From: Trichomonas vaginalis G3
Lineage: Eukaryota; Parabasalia; Trichomonadida; Trichomonadidae
Direction: 5' to 3'
DNA: 64,000 nucleotides
Assembly (NCBI RefSeq): GCF_026262505.1
Contig: NC_067203.1
Location: 23,727,411-23,791,410, forward strand
Under the pieces are notes generated by a model. That model was not told the DNA's origin, did no database searches, and saw only the letters and a program-made list of their open reading frames with translations. How positions within the stretch are numbered: position 1 is the first letter of the stretch; each line of letters begins with the position of its first letter. Shown one piece after another: positions 37,640 through 48,014 of this stretch. The position numbers and the translations under genes were made by a program.

Positions 37640-38861
37640 GAAAAATTTTTCTTTGTATATACCCATTCTGAACATCTAAAAGACTTTTGACATTTGCCAA
37701 GAATGTTCGTTTAGAAGCTGCCATATAACCATATTCTTGACAATATGTTTATACGAATCGTACAATGACCTTTCATCTAAACACTCAAAGTTAGTCTCAT
37801 CTATAACAGTTCATATACACTCTTGTTTGCTTCTAACAATGTTTGTCTCTCTTCGGTATGTGGAATTTGTCTTGGATTGAACTTAGAAATATCTAATGTC
37901 ATAAATATGAGAACAAGTGGTTGTAAAAGTTAGGTGTCAAAGTTTCTGCTAAGTCGTCAAAATATTCTGTATCTTGCATATGAGAATCTGACGTTCTGAC
38001 AACTACATATCTTCTGTCAGAACTTTCTAACTTCATCGGAACAGCATTGTTTGAAACCATAGAAGTTTGCAACATTTTCACAAACTCTTTGGTCTTTATA
38101 TTTTCTTTCAACAACTCCAACTTTGTCTGTTATAAGACTCTTCAAAGCATCTGAGTTCAAAACTTTTGTTGTATCTATACTTTGAAGTTCGTTACATACT
38201 ATAAGTTTCATATTCTCTATTGAAGAGTTAAATTTACCGCAGATGTTTTCTAAGTTTGTCATATTAGGGTTCGAATAGCCCTCTAACAGTTTGCACAAAT
38301 ATCTGTAAAGAAAGTGTTCTTACCAGTTCCTTGTTTTCCAATTATAATGAGAGCAGTTTCATTTTTAGCACTTGGATGTTGTAAGATGTTTGCAAACCAA
38401 CATAAGATATACTCATAGACTCTTTCGTTTCCATTGCATATAATTTCTTTGACATGGTCTAACCAAGCTTCTATATACATTTTCTTTCCATTCTACTTGT
38501 TCGTATTTATATCCAGTGAAGATAGAATAGAAGTTTGGAGAAGGTGTATAGAACTTTATACCACGAACTGAAAAATCTTCTAACTTTGACAATAAGATAT
38601 CCCAAGCATCTAACATCTTCATACCAACTTGTACGACTTTTATTTTCTTAAGTTTCTGTCTACATTCTTGTTCTGAAACTATTGTTGCTCTTGGTTTGTT
38701 AAAGACAACATCCCATTCTTTCATGACATAACATTCTGGGGCAGAGTCGACATAAATGACTAAACGTTTCAAATTCTCGACTGCTTTGTTATAGTCTCGA
38801 AATGGACACATATTTCTGAAGCTTGGAAGTCATAAAAATCTGAAACGTCTATTCTGTACAT
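37640..38861 (-). pseudogene. SF3 (D5-like) replicative helicase locus, broken
   Basis: Superfamily 3 helicase of the kind found in virophages, Polinton-like viruses and large DNA viruses; it would unwind element DNA. Parts in order from 38861: an N-terminal region ending IKFYTPSPNFYSIFTGYKYE, a D5-type stretch WLDHVKEIICNGNERVYEYILCWFANILQHP, the Walker A loop IIGKQGTGKNTFF, the SF3 B/B' region GKFNSSIENMKLIVCNELQS with NSDALKSLITDK, and a C-terminal KLESSDRRYVVVRTSDSH and HTEERQTLLEANK. The locus is broken, about four breaks. This gene stands where element A has pPolB as its replication gene. Confidence 0.83.
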
Positions 38862-38890
38862 TTTTATAAAAATAAAAAAAAATATTTTTT

Positions 38891-39691
38891 TTATTCTTGA
38901 CTTTGTTGTTCTTGCATTTGTTGCATTTGTTGTTCTTGAGCTATTTGTTGTTGAAGTTGTTCTTGTAGTACAATACTTTCACCAGTTGCATCTTCCAATT
39001 CGAAACTTTCTGCCGTCATTGACAAATACATAGGACATAAAAGTTTTACAGGAACAAAGTTTGCGTCAACTAAGGTTAAGTTTATGTTTGCTAAAGTGTT
39101 TGAGTTCACTAAAGCTGAAAACTCTGCATTCGAATGAACAATAGGCAAACCAGCAGAGAAAGTGTTGTTTATACGCATGAGTATCTTTTGGTCATAGTAG
39201 TTTCTGTCGACATTCGAATAGCACTTTGAACCTAAGTTTGAAACAATATATAAGATTGGTGTGCTTAATGTCAATGGAATAGACATTCCTTGTATGACAC
39301 CTTTTCCTGTTATAGGAAACTGTTGGTAGTAAAAACCAGATATAAGTTTTGTATTATAGCTCATATCGTTTATAGTAAACTCAGTCGGACATCCAAACAT
39401 AATGAAACCTGCTCTAGTTGCAGCACATGTTACATCCGTCCTTAAAGTATTAAATAAGTCAACAAAACCTGTTGGTGGTATATCTGAGTAAGTATCTTCA
39501 AAGAAGTATTTTTTACCATTCACAACAACAAAGTCTTCTGGTGTCAAAAGAGCAAAACAGGCTTTAGTCGTCATTGTGTTTAAGGTCAGTTTACAATATC
39601 GTCCTTGAGGACTTTGTAAGTTTGTTGTTATAGAATTATATGACTCAGGGTTTTTAGTCGTAATAGTATAAACCACTATGTCTTCTGCCAT
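38891..39691 (-). CDS. Penton-like minor capsid protein
   Basis: 266 aa, open. Beta-rich; contains INDMSYNTKLISGFYYQQFP, PILYIVSNLGSKCYSN, FSAGLPIVHSNAEF and NINLTLVDANFVPVKLLCP, matching the layout of element A 1943-2719. C-terminus is glutamine-rich (QQQIAQEQQMQQMQEQ). Expected to form capsid vertices with the major capsid protein. Starts at 39691 after AAAATTTAGTTGCTAAGTAAATG, 5 bp from the stop of the gene at 39696-40277. Confidence 0.72.
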   Translation of the reverse strand: MAEDIVVYTITTKNPESYNSITTNLQSPQGRYCKLTLNTMTTKACFALLTPEDFVVVNGKKYFFEDTYSDIPPTGFVDLFNTLRTDVTCAATRAGFIMFGCPTEFTINDMSYNTKLISGFYYQQFPITGKGVIQGMSIPLTLSTPILYIVSNLGSKCYSNVDRNYYDQKILMRINNTFSAGLPIVHSNAEFSALVNSNTLANINLTLVDANFVPVKLLCPMYLSMTAESFELEDATGESIVLQEQLQQQIAQEQQMQQMQEQQSQE

Positions 39692-39695
39692 TTAC

Positions 39696-40277
39696 TTAGC
39701 AACTAAATTTTAATGAAATGTTGTGGTCGTCAAATATTTTTATGACGTCTGGGAAACTATATTTTAAGTTCAACGTTTCACCTCCTTTCATAACGTATAT
39801 CTTGTCAATGACATTATATGAAACACCACAGCAAGCAATGTCGGGTTCTATTTCTTTGATGTTTATATCGTCTGCCTCTGTCAAAAGTTTCAATAGTTCT
39901 TTCAAAACTTCATGAGGTGCAATGACATATGAGTTCACTTTTACAGGGTTGTGTTCGACCAAGTTTAACATTATACCCAAAGCTTGACAAATCTTCTCCT
40001 GAGTTTTAAGTTTGTCTTTAAGTTGTTGGTAGTCGTTTCGAATATCTGCAACAGAACTTAAGTCTCTGCTAACTTCAGGGTATGTTGGTTGTTCTTTTAC
40101 AGGAACTATTGTTATACCATCTTCGTCTTCGTATGGTTTCCCCACTTCAACATCTCTTTCTTTGACATTGACAACAACACTTTGACTGTTTGTTTGAGTT
40201 GGTGAATTTAACTTCACATCTGCCACCGCCATTAAACCTTTTGAAACACTTACGCTTCTATTTTTCGGAAATGACAT
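39696..40277 (-). CDS. Capsid-cluster protein with EIxCCG-like motif
   Basis: About 193 aa from the ATG at 40277, chosen because it directly follows TTTTTATTCTAAGTAAAATG; the longer upstream frame would read through the divergent gene. Low-complexity N-terminus, helical LRNDYQQLKD-type segment, then IKEIEPDIACCGVSYNVI and a beta tail, matching element A 1133-1726. Same neighbour (penton) in both elements. Function unknown. Confidence 0.68.
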   Translation of the reverse strand: MSFPKNRSVSVSKGLMAVADVKLNSPTQTNSQSVVVNVKERDVEVGKPYEDEDGITIVPVKEQPTYPEVSRDLSSVADIRNDYQQLKDKLKTQEKICQALGIMLNLVEHNPVKVNSYVIAPHEVLKELLKLLTEADDINIKEIEPDIACCGVSYNVIDKIYVMKGGETLNLKYSFPDVIKIFDDHNISLKFSC

Positions 40278-40295
40278 TTTACTTAGAATAAAAAG
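40278..40295. promoter_or_regulatory. 18-bp divergent promoter
   Basis: TTTACTTAGAATAAAAAG fills the gap between divergent ATGs; read from the other side it is CTTTTTATTCTAAGTAAA, the common promoter arrangement. Confidence 0.5.
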
Positions 40296-40715
40296 ATGGA
40301 CGTATTTGAGTATCTCTTCGAATTGAAGCAGAACAAAGTTTACACACACAAACAATACAAATACATTGACAGAATAGTTCTTTATACAAACAATGGTAAA
40401 TGTTATAGAATAGCAGTCTTTGCTGAACCAAAATATTTTCATAAAGCAAAGAAAGTTGGTATAACTGAAATGGTGAAAGTTCTTGAAGCAGACAAAAATA
40501 TAACAACAAAACTTACAGATATTTCTAAAGGTAAGTTTATCTTACAATTTTATGTCAAAACTGGCGTACTGTCAATATTTGACGGAGAGAAGTCAGTTCA
40601 AGAACAACTTACTGACCTGCTGCCAAAATCTGCTCGATGGAAGCTGTCGTTATACCAATCTGAGGAGCCCCAGCAGGTTTCATCGAACGAATTTTCAAAA
40701 GAGCATCTTCCGTGA
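40296..40715 (+). CDS. Hypothetical capsid-cluster protein, 139 aa
   Basis: Open; contains YKYIDRIVLYTNNGKCYRIAVF and KGKFILQFYVKTGVLSIFDGEKS. Begins right after an 18-bp divergent promoter. Its 3' part overlaps the end of the major capsid locus on the opposite strand by about 100 bp, so its true C-terminus may be shorter in function. Not recognised. Confidence 0.5.
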   Translation: MDVFEYLFELKQNKVYTHKQYKYIDRIVLYTNNGKCYRIAVFAEPKYFHKAKKVGITEMVKVLEADKNITTKLTDISKGKFILQFYVKTGVLSIFDGEKSVQEQLTDLLPKSARWKLSLYQSEEPQQVSSNEFSKEHLP

Positions 40716-42215
40716 AAAGTGCTATTGGTTTTGTAAACTTCTTTGCTTTCAATTCATTTGGACCGTCTCTGTCACCAGTATATTGTATTTGAACTGTACC
40801 AACAGTTGAAATACCACCCATAAAGTCTTCTGAGTCAGCAAATGGAATGCCAAGCCAAAAGTTTGAACGGTCTCCATTTGTATATTGAGTTTTTTGACCT
40901 CCTGTATGAGTCCATACTTTCACATATGGCATAATAGAACTTTGCATTTCAGGGTTAATGGTTGTTGTGAAGTTGTTGTTAAAGTTCATAGCATCTAATG
41001 TCAAGTTGTATGACCTCATATCCTCAACTGTAGAATATTCTTCTCTTGGATAATATTTGCCATCTATGTTTATATGATATTTAATACCAGGGTTGTAGAA
41101 ACAAGAATAGTCATTTATAGTTCGTCTGAACAGTACAAACATAGTATCTGCATGTTTCATTGCAGTTGTTAAAGCAATATCTGTTCTTGCACCTGGGTCA
41201 GCACTTTGGTTTCCAACTTCACCTGCAAAGTCTTTGACAGATATTTGGTGTATAGGGAACATAAGTGGAACTGCAATATATTTGGCAGCTAAAGCATTTG
41301 AAATATCTGGGTCCAACATATAGACTGCAAGTCTGCTTTCTATTCTCTTGCATTCAAACTTTTCGCATGTGAACTTAACTGGGTCCCAAGCATCTCCAGC
41401 AGCATTGAAATAATAGTTTACTTCAGTGTTGAGGTTTGAGAAACCAAAGTCTAAGTCAACTTTGTTTTGCAAAAGTCGGCGAATGACATTTTATTTGTTC
41501 CCACTACTTCTGTAAGAGTGAATGGGTCTTGTGTTGGTGCAATGACTAAGTTATTTTTGCTTGGAGTAAGTTCGATAGAAATTTTTCCTGCCCAGTTTGG
41601 CAAGTATCTTAAAAACCTGAAGATGAGGAAAGATGACAAAGGAACTCTAAGTTTCAGTTTTACTTTGGTTACTGCTGCTGCAGTTTGTCCAGAAAGGTCA
41701 ACATAAACTCCTGGAACGTTAGGGTCAAGTCTTCTTATTTTTTCAATAGTTGCATACTGGTCTGTTTGTTCTCTAGCTTGTGGTTGTACTGAGTTTCTCA
41801 AAGCGAACCATTCATAGTTTGCCCATGTTACTGTTTGAACTAAGTCAGAGTTAGAATATATCTTATATCCCATGAAAACTTCTGGAGCATATTGGTATCC
41901 GACATAGAAAATTCCATTGCAACCTTTCTTGTCAGACAACTTGGCAGAAGGTTTTATTTCAATGTCTTGTTCCACGTATAAGAATGAGTTGTCAATAGAA
42001 ATAATATGAAACCTGTCGCAAGCAATATCTACTGTTGTTGAAGAACCTTCTCCAAACTCACCTACGTTTCCATAAGAAACAGCAGTTGTATATTCGTAAG
42101 TTCCAGGAACTATTTCTGACCTTCTAATGGCATTGTCGCATTCGTTATACCATTCGGAAACATTTCCATTCATAGCATCCAAAACTGTTGGCGTTATATT
42201 CTGAGCGGCGTACAT
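40609..42215 (-). pseudogene. Major capsid protein locus (double jelly roll)
   Basis: Starts at 42215 after TTTTTACTCATATGAAATG. N-terminal jelly roll: CDRFHIISIDNSFLYVEQDIEI, FYVGYQYAPEVFMGYKIY, VKLKLRVPLSSFLIFRFLRYLP, WAGKISIELTPS. C-terminal part: FGFSNLNTEVNYYFNAAGD, TMFVLFRRTINDYS, FWLGIPFADSEDF, VQIQYTGDRDG. This is the block order of Polinton capsid proteins and parallels element A 17018-18591, though sequences have diverged far. Broken about once. Flanked by penton cluster and terminal gene. Confidence 0.78.
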
Positions 42216-42247
42216 TTCATATGAGTAAAAATATAGAATAGTTGGAT

Positions 42248-45200
42248 TTATATGTCATAATAGAACCCACGTGGACCAAGCTTTACTTTCTTCCTGACTG
42301 AGTTTTTAACTCTTCTTTTTCCTTCATTGCCCTCTGCTTGAAGTTGTTGCATCTTTGCATTATGTTCATCTAGTATGTTGCAAATTTCCCATGTCCTTTT
42401 TGCCTTTTGGCTCTGGTCGCCCATCTCAGGTAACCTATATCCTAGAAAGAGTTTGTCATAGTCTGTATTTGAGTCTTTCGCGTATTGTTTGCATGACTCT
42501 TTCCTGAGTTTCTGGTTCAAGCTCTTCAAACAGAGCTTGTCCATATGGAATAAGCTCGTTTCCAAATATATGTTTTTGTAGCCATTCTGGTTTTCTTTCC
42601 ATGTTACCAACTATATCTTTTGTGAATGGGAAAGCTTTTACCCAATCTTTCAGTCTTGCGTCGTTTATTTCTGTAGTTGGTTTTATTTTGTCAAGGAACA
42701 TGTTTTTCAATACTAACATTTCATTTGGTACTGTCCATTTGAGTTTTCTTAAATATTCATCCCTTCTCGGTTCATTGTCTGCAAAGTAAGTTTTTATGAC
42801 ATTTTGTAAACTTTCGTTTGCAAGGTCATGTACAATAGGTTCTCTTCCTTCTCTATCCCTAACTTTCTTTCTAAACTCTTCACCAAATATACCATCTTTA
42901 TGGTTCTGTGTAGTTCTTTGAGATAAATGTTCTAGAACGTCAGGTGTTATATTTCCATCAGCCATGTTCATTTCATACTGGTTCAAAATATCTGCATCTT
43001 TCATATCTTTCAATGGCATTAAAGCCGCGCTTAAAATACCAGCTATATCTCGTTCACCATTGACTTCCATTGCGTCTACAACTTCTTGGAATTGTGGTTG
43101 TAAGTTTATGAACCACCTATCCGGGTTAGCTTTATGACCCCATCTCATTGTAGTTCCATCGTCTGCAGAAACAAAAGTAGGTTTGTTTCCATCTTGGTTA
43201 GGTTCTGAATGAACTTTAAACAATGTTTCATTTCTATATGTTTTCTTGAAATTTAACCTTTTATTTTCACCGAGTTCATCCGAAGATTGAACGTTATATG
43301 CTCGTAAGTAAAAAGGGTTGTTGTATTTGTGTACATTTTCTTTCAGTACTTCCATTCTATGCTGAATATTTTCATCTGGTGTTGGAGTCTTTTGTATGTC
43401 GGCAAACATTTTTCGATATTCTTCTACTATGTCAGCCGAATTTTTTTTAGACTCTTGGAAATATTCCATATTCTCCGCATACTCTTGTTGAGGGTCAAGA
43501 TTTTTCGGCTGTTCCAAATCTTCATCTAGTTCTGTGAAGTTAGTTTCCAAAGGAGTGACTTGTTCGTTTCCTTCAGGCTCTTCTAGCTGTTGTTGCTGAA
43601 CTATTTCTTCCATGTCTGGTTGTATCTGAACTAGTTCTTCCTGTGGAGTTTCTTGTACCTCATCTGCTGGCATTTCATATATTCCGAGACCGTTTTCAAC
43701 AAGTTCCCTTTCTAAGTCATCCGGACTCATAAACCTTTCTTCTTTCGTTCCGTCTCCTTTTTTTACGCGTTTCATGAAGAGAGTTAAATTGTCATTTAGC
43801 TCTGACATCAAATATCTCGGAGTAAATTCATCCATGTCATTTGGATGATATGCTATTAAATCATATCCCTTAGCGAGCTTGTATTTTCCAGGTTTGAAAT
43901 TATATCCCCTTTGGTGCAGAGCCATAAAGCTAAATAGGTTCGGGTCAGTATTTCCATCCTTGAACTTTCTAATAGCTTCTTTATATCTGTCACTAAAGTC
44001 AATACTATCTGGGTAACCATAGTCTTCTTTAAGCATTTTTAAGAATTCTTGGTTTCCTTGTTCTCTACTTCTTTTATGTCCTTGCTCTGTTTGTGGTTGT
44101 TGCTGTGCAGTGTTTTGAACTGTTGGTTGTGGTGCAGTGTTTTGAACTGTTGGTTGTGGTGCAGTGTTTTGAACTGTTGGTTGTGGTGCAGTGTTTTGAA
44201 CTGTTGGTTGTTGTGTTGGTTTTGGTGCATGCCTGTGTCTGTGTCCATGTGACGATGTAAATGTGTTAGGTAGTCCTGGTGCAGGTGCTTCTCTTGGAGG
44301 GTTTGGTGGTATATAAGTTCCACCAGCTGGCACATATGTTCCATCTGCAGCGTAATGTCCTACCTGACTTTTCGTTCTTAAGAAAGCATTTACTAGGTCT
44401 GTTTTGGTCTGTTGTAACTCTTTTTCTTGACTTTTCACAACAGTTGCTCTAACGGCGTCATAGGCACTTTGAACTGCCTGTCTCGTTGCTGCATCTGTTA
44501 TTTTCGTCATATTTTGTGCTACTTCTTTTAACTCTTTGTCGAAACCTTCAGACTTCAGTTTCTTTCCAGATGAGAAGTCGTTCACTTGTTTCACCTTACT
44601 ATGAAGAGCTTCGAAGCGTTCTTAAAGTCAGCATTTGTTAAAGCTTCATTTGAACTATCTTCATCCGCTTGTATTTTTGTCCTTATTGACCCTATGAGTT
44701 GGGCTGCTTTAGCGTTGGCTTGGGCATCTAACCAGTCATTGTTAGCTTTTATATATTCTGCGCTTTTCATTGCCTTTTGCATGGCTGCGTCGTTATTTTT
44801 ACTTTCTTGTGCTAAGTTTTCATACTGTACGGTTTGGTTTTGCAACTGTAAAAGTTTTTCTGCCTTTACATTTGCTTCAACTTCTTTTTTATACTCATCG
44901 CTATCCATATATGTCTTCAGGGCTTTTTGTTTTATTTCTTCATCTTTCAGTATTTTATATTGAGTAGTATGGTTTTTCAAATTTATGACATCTTGTTCCA
45001 TTTTTGCTACTTCTCTGTTGCTTTTTCTGACACTTTTTTCGCATATTCCTCTGTACTTAGTTCTTTCAGTTGTTCTTCTTTCTTCTTTTTCTCTACGTTT
45101 AACTCATTGAGTTTCTTTGTGTGTCTGTCATATTCTAGTTTCTTTTCGTTTTCACTTATTTGTTTCTGTATGTCTATGTTTGACTTTTTGACATCTGTTA

Positions 45201-45486
45201 TTTGATTTTTGAGTGAACTCAAATTCATTTGACTTTGAGGGTTATAGGCTGTTCCGTCTGCAGCTCCACCATAGCCTGCCATTTTCGCTAAAAGTGCCGC
45301 TCTTAAACCTCCACTCTGTGCACCAACAACTCGGTTTAAAAGCATAGGATTGCTTGACATTTGTTGCAACATAGTGGGGTCATTCAGCATTTGTTGTTGC
45401 AACTGTTGTTGTGGTGTTAGTTTTACTATTGGATGTTTCAATGCTCTCTTCCTCTTACGTATATTCTTACGTAGCTTACGTGGCAT
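42248..45486 (-). pseudogene. Terminal coiled-coil gene, long copy, broken
   Basis: Begins at 45486 with the basic start shared with A and C (MPRKLRKNIRKRKRALKHP). Regions in order: Q/M-rich segment, coiled coil (KKEEQLKELSTEEYAKKV), APKPTQQPTVQNTAPQP repeats, then a large region of unknown fold with FKPGKYKLAKGYDLIAYHP, PRYLMSELNDNLTLFMKRV, NEPRRDEYLRKLKWTVPNEML and LFEELEPETQERVMQTI, and a basic C-terminal part. Roughly 1000 residues in scale. About three breaks. Function unknown; its fixed place next to an element end in A, B and C is the strongest clue. Confidence 0.62.
44110..44215 (-). repeat. Short tandem repeats coding PTVQNTAPQ units
   Basis: Four near-identical 30-bp units encoding a proline/glutamine repeat in the terminal gene. 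The element C copy at 63690-63750 has a different number and wording (NPTQQPTVQ, NPAQQPTVQ), so this segment changes quickly. Confidence 0.75.
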
Positions 45487-45923
45487 TTTAAGTGAAGTTA
45501 AAAAGCGGTTTTTGACAGATGTTTATATGACACTTTTTGTTCAGCACAAAAAACTACTCGGTCAAAGTGTTGTCAGTTTTGTAAAATAACCGTCCTATCT
45601 TGTTTTAAAAGGGAGAAAAGGCTTCTCAAAGTATACTTCCTTGGAACGCCTGTAACTTTTCCTGTAGCGACGATAGACCCTTACTTGTCAGGACAAAGTT
45701 ATACTATTTTGAGTGCTCTACAAAAAAGTCAACGGCGACGACTCTCAAAAACCGTTGTGTAAAAAGTTTTACCGTTGGACAAAAAAGTATATATAGAAAA
45801 CAAAAAACGTTTATAGTTCATTCAATATTTGAGATGGAACGGTTTTCCAACGGTAACTATTAAATAAAATAAAATTATAGAAGGGGTTACCGTTGACGAA
45901 AACGGTTTATTTTAAACTTTTCT
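45487..45923. promoter_or_regulatory. Spacer with conserved end region and AACSG cluster
   Basis: 45513-45765 is related to 62150-62340 of element C, so it is ancestral end sequence. From 45731 to 45906 there are about seven AACSG/CSGTT cores (for example AACCGTTG, CCAACGGTAAC, GTTACCGTTGAC), which resemble Myb recognition sites; T. vaginalis has many Myb factors. They lie upstream of the gene at 45924. Regulatory role is a hypothesis. Confidence 0.4.
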
Positions 45924-46943
45924 ATGAGTAGTCCGAAAAAAACAGTTCATTTTTGTCTAATGGCATTCGCTAGCGTGTTCGCTCCAAATTCACCTGAAGA
46001 AATTGCTTGCAAACTTTCAGCACCCACAGGTTTAGAGCCTCAATATCAAACTGCAGCATCTACACATTCTCCAAGCAGAACAGACAATTCACTCAATCCA
46101 AAGCCACTTTCACTACCAAAAACAATACCAAACGAGCTCCGTATTACAAAGAACCACAGCAACGCTGAACTACGCAAAATACTACTCAGATTGTCTGAAG
46201 AATACTTCAATTCAAAGCCAGAAGAAAGAGTTCCTGCAACTTTTAACAAAGAATATTGTGAACAACTCAACAAAGTTCTTGCAGACTTTACCAAACTACA
46301 AAAAGAAACACCTGACCCATTCGAATTAGGTGACACAATTGTCAACTATTTTCCAACAATAACAAAGATAATGGTTGACAGAACTATATGTCAGCTTATT
46401 GAAAGTCTTCCACCCAAAGCTGCAAAAAAAGTCGAACAGTTTTGGGTCGAATTCAAATTAAAGAGTTATGGATATCAGGATGACGAAGAAGAACGTGAGT
46501 ACGGACAAGAAACAGCAAAATGGCAATGTCTTAGCTCACTCAACCCCAAGTTCAAACCATTATTTTACTCAGACAACAACACAATTCAAGTACGCAAAAT
46601 TGCTATTCATTTCGTTAACCAAGCAGAAGACATTGAAGAAGGAGACTCTATCTCAGTTTATGTTTGCTACTGCAAATTTTTCAAGGACGAATTTGGAGGA
46701 CCAATTCTCATGCATGTCTTCAAGCCACGTCAGCAACTCTACGTTGAAACTGAAATAACACTCATGCATGGAATGTATCTCAAGTTTGAAAGCCAATTGG
46801 AAAACACATACAACATTTGGCTTTCATACATTCAGTTCGATACACCAGATGACTTTGATGTTGAAGAAGAAGACTCTACTCAAGAAGATGAACCACAAGA
46901 CTCAATCCAAGAAGAGTCCTCCGAATTCACACCAGAAGACTAA
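45924..46943 (+). CDS. Possible cargo gene near right end of element B, 339 aa
   Basis: Open frame, no family recognised. Contains KFKPLFYSDNNTIQVRKIAIHFVNQAEDIEEGDSISVYVCYCKFFKD and LTLMHGMYLKFESQLENTYNIWLSYIQF-type blocks (the last 55 residues acidic and disordered, EEEDSTQEDEPQDSIQEE). A beta-sandwich is likely in the middle. Codon use is richer in C-ending codons than in the element's other genes. It is absent from the corresponding place at the end of element C and from the end of A. It may be a captured host gene or an accessory gene. Confidence 0.55.
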   Translation: MSSPKKTVHFCLMAFASVFAPNSPEEIACKLSAPTGLEPQYQTAASTHSPSRTDNSLNPKPLSLPKTIPNELRITKNHSNAELRKILLRLSEEYFNSKPEERVPATFNKEYCEQLNKVLADFTKLQKETPDPFELGDTIVNYFPTITKIMVDRTICQLIESLPPKAAKKVEQFWVEFKLKSYGYQDDEEEREYGQETAKWQCLSSLNPKFKPLFYSDNNTIQVRKIAIHFVNQAEDIEEGDSISVYVCYCKFFKDEFGGPILMHVFKPRQQLYVETEITLMHGMYLKFESQLENTYNIWLSYIQFDTPDDFDVEEEDSTQEDEPQDSIQEESSEFTPED

Positions 46944-46972
46944 CAATTTTCCGAATAAAAACCTCATTTTTT

Positions 46973-47020
46973 ACTAAACATCTTCGGGGCTAGAAGGGGC
47001 GCAGCCCCTGGAAGCCCCAC

Positions 47021-47049
<29 letters not shown>
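46973..47049. repeat. Right terminal inverted repeat of element B
   Basis: TTTTTACTAAACATCTTC, nested hairpin at 46986-47018 (outer stem GGGGCT/AGCCCC, inner stem GGGGC/GCCCC, loop GCA), ACTGCC and about 25 T. The inner stem differs from the left end of the same element but pairing is kept. Confidence 0.88.
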
Positions 47050-47055
<6 letters not shown>

Positions 47056-47056
<1 letters not shown>

Positions 47057-48014
47057 AACTATATATGAACTATTCGAACACTTTATATTAATGTAGGGAG
47101 CTATAAATTTAAATATTCTAAAAATTTATTTATTTGCTAAGAGTTCGGAACAAATTTATTATTGAATATATAGGAAATCAAATAATTATGCATAATCGCA
47201 TAAAAAAATGCTGAAACAATGAAAAGAAAAAAATAGTTGCCCAATAGAAAAAGTCGAACCCATACCCCTACCCATTGAGTTATCCTCACTTTCAAGTTTC
47301 GATCGAAAAAAAGGTATTTAATCGCGTAACTCGCACCGTTTAGTCGTATTTCGAAGTTCTATATAGTATTAAAGATTAAGTTACATTATGTACAAAATAA
47401 CTTTTTATTGTTATTTGATTTTGATAGCATTATTAGCTGAATATGAAAAATCTCGTAGAAATAATCATTTCATTCAGACATAAGTATTGGATTGTTTCCC
47501 AACAAGCATAATAACACACGTTTCATATTATAATTTATTTCATTTCTGTACAAAATTTAGATAACGATATCAAATAAAAAAAACTGTGGCATTTTTTTAC
47601 TTCAAACTATCATGAAGTGTAACCAAATTGGGTGAGTATTCTTGCTATCAGTATGACATGAAAAAGTGAACGACAAAAATTGAAGATATTGTAGTTAACT
47701 CGGATTTTTTTAATTGCAAACACATCTATAATTTGTTTAAATATCATTTATTATATCAAAATCGAAAAATTCGTTTTTGGAAATCTTTGAATTTATGAGA
47801 AGTTCTACAAAGACACTTACAAATATAGCGTTTGCAATAAAAAGGCTCTTTAATCTTCTTCATCCTTGCTCAGAAACTTCTACTGGTTACCTTACGGGTA
47901 ACCTGCAAAGCTGCTTCCAAGGCATCGGGAAAATAACGTATTTTCGTGAGACTACCTTTGTGGTAAATTTAAATTTGTTTTTGTTTGAAAAGTGCCGGTA
48001 TTAAAAATTTTTAA
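47056..48014. other. Host intergenic DNA before the ankyrin gene
   Basis: AT-rich; no gene supported. At 47236-47285 the minus strand has tRNA-like A-box and B-box words too close together to form a tRNA. The last 100 bp before 48015 presumably hold the ankyrin gene promoter; no clear initiator word is visible. Confidence 0.45.

Larger units (their letters stand above)
22622..47049. mobile_element. Element B: Maverick/Polinton, both ends present
   Basis: About 24.4 kb between an A-run at 22622-22650 and a T-run at 47025-47049, with inverted terminal modules and a probable TTAAAG duplication (22616-22621 and 47050-47055). Parts: N6-adenine methyltransferase, fibre, integrase, HNH locus, KilA-N genes, ATPase, SF3 helicase, penton, major capsid, terminal gene and a probable cargo gene. 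It is broken, around twenty breaks. Ends and duplication are intact, so insertion is recent. No pPolB part is visible anywhere inside. Confidence 0.93.

Noticed and set aside
47236-47285. tRNA-like sequence on the minus strand (TAACTCAATGGGTAG and GGTTCGAC)
   Set aside because: A-box and B-box words are too close to leave room for an anticodon arm, and the T-arm does not pair. Possibly an old tRNA-derived scrap.
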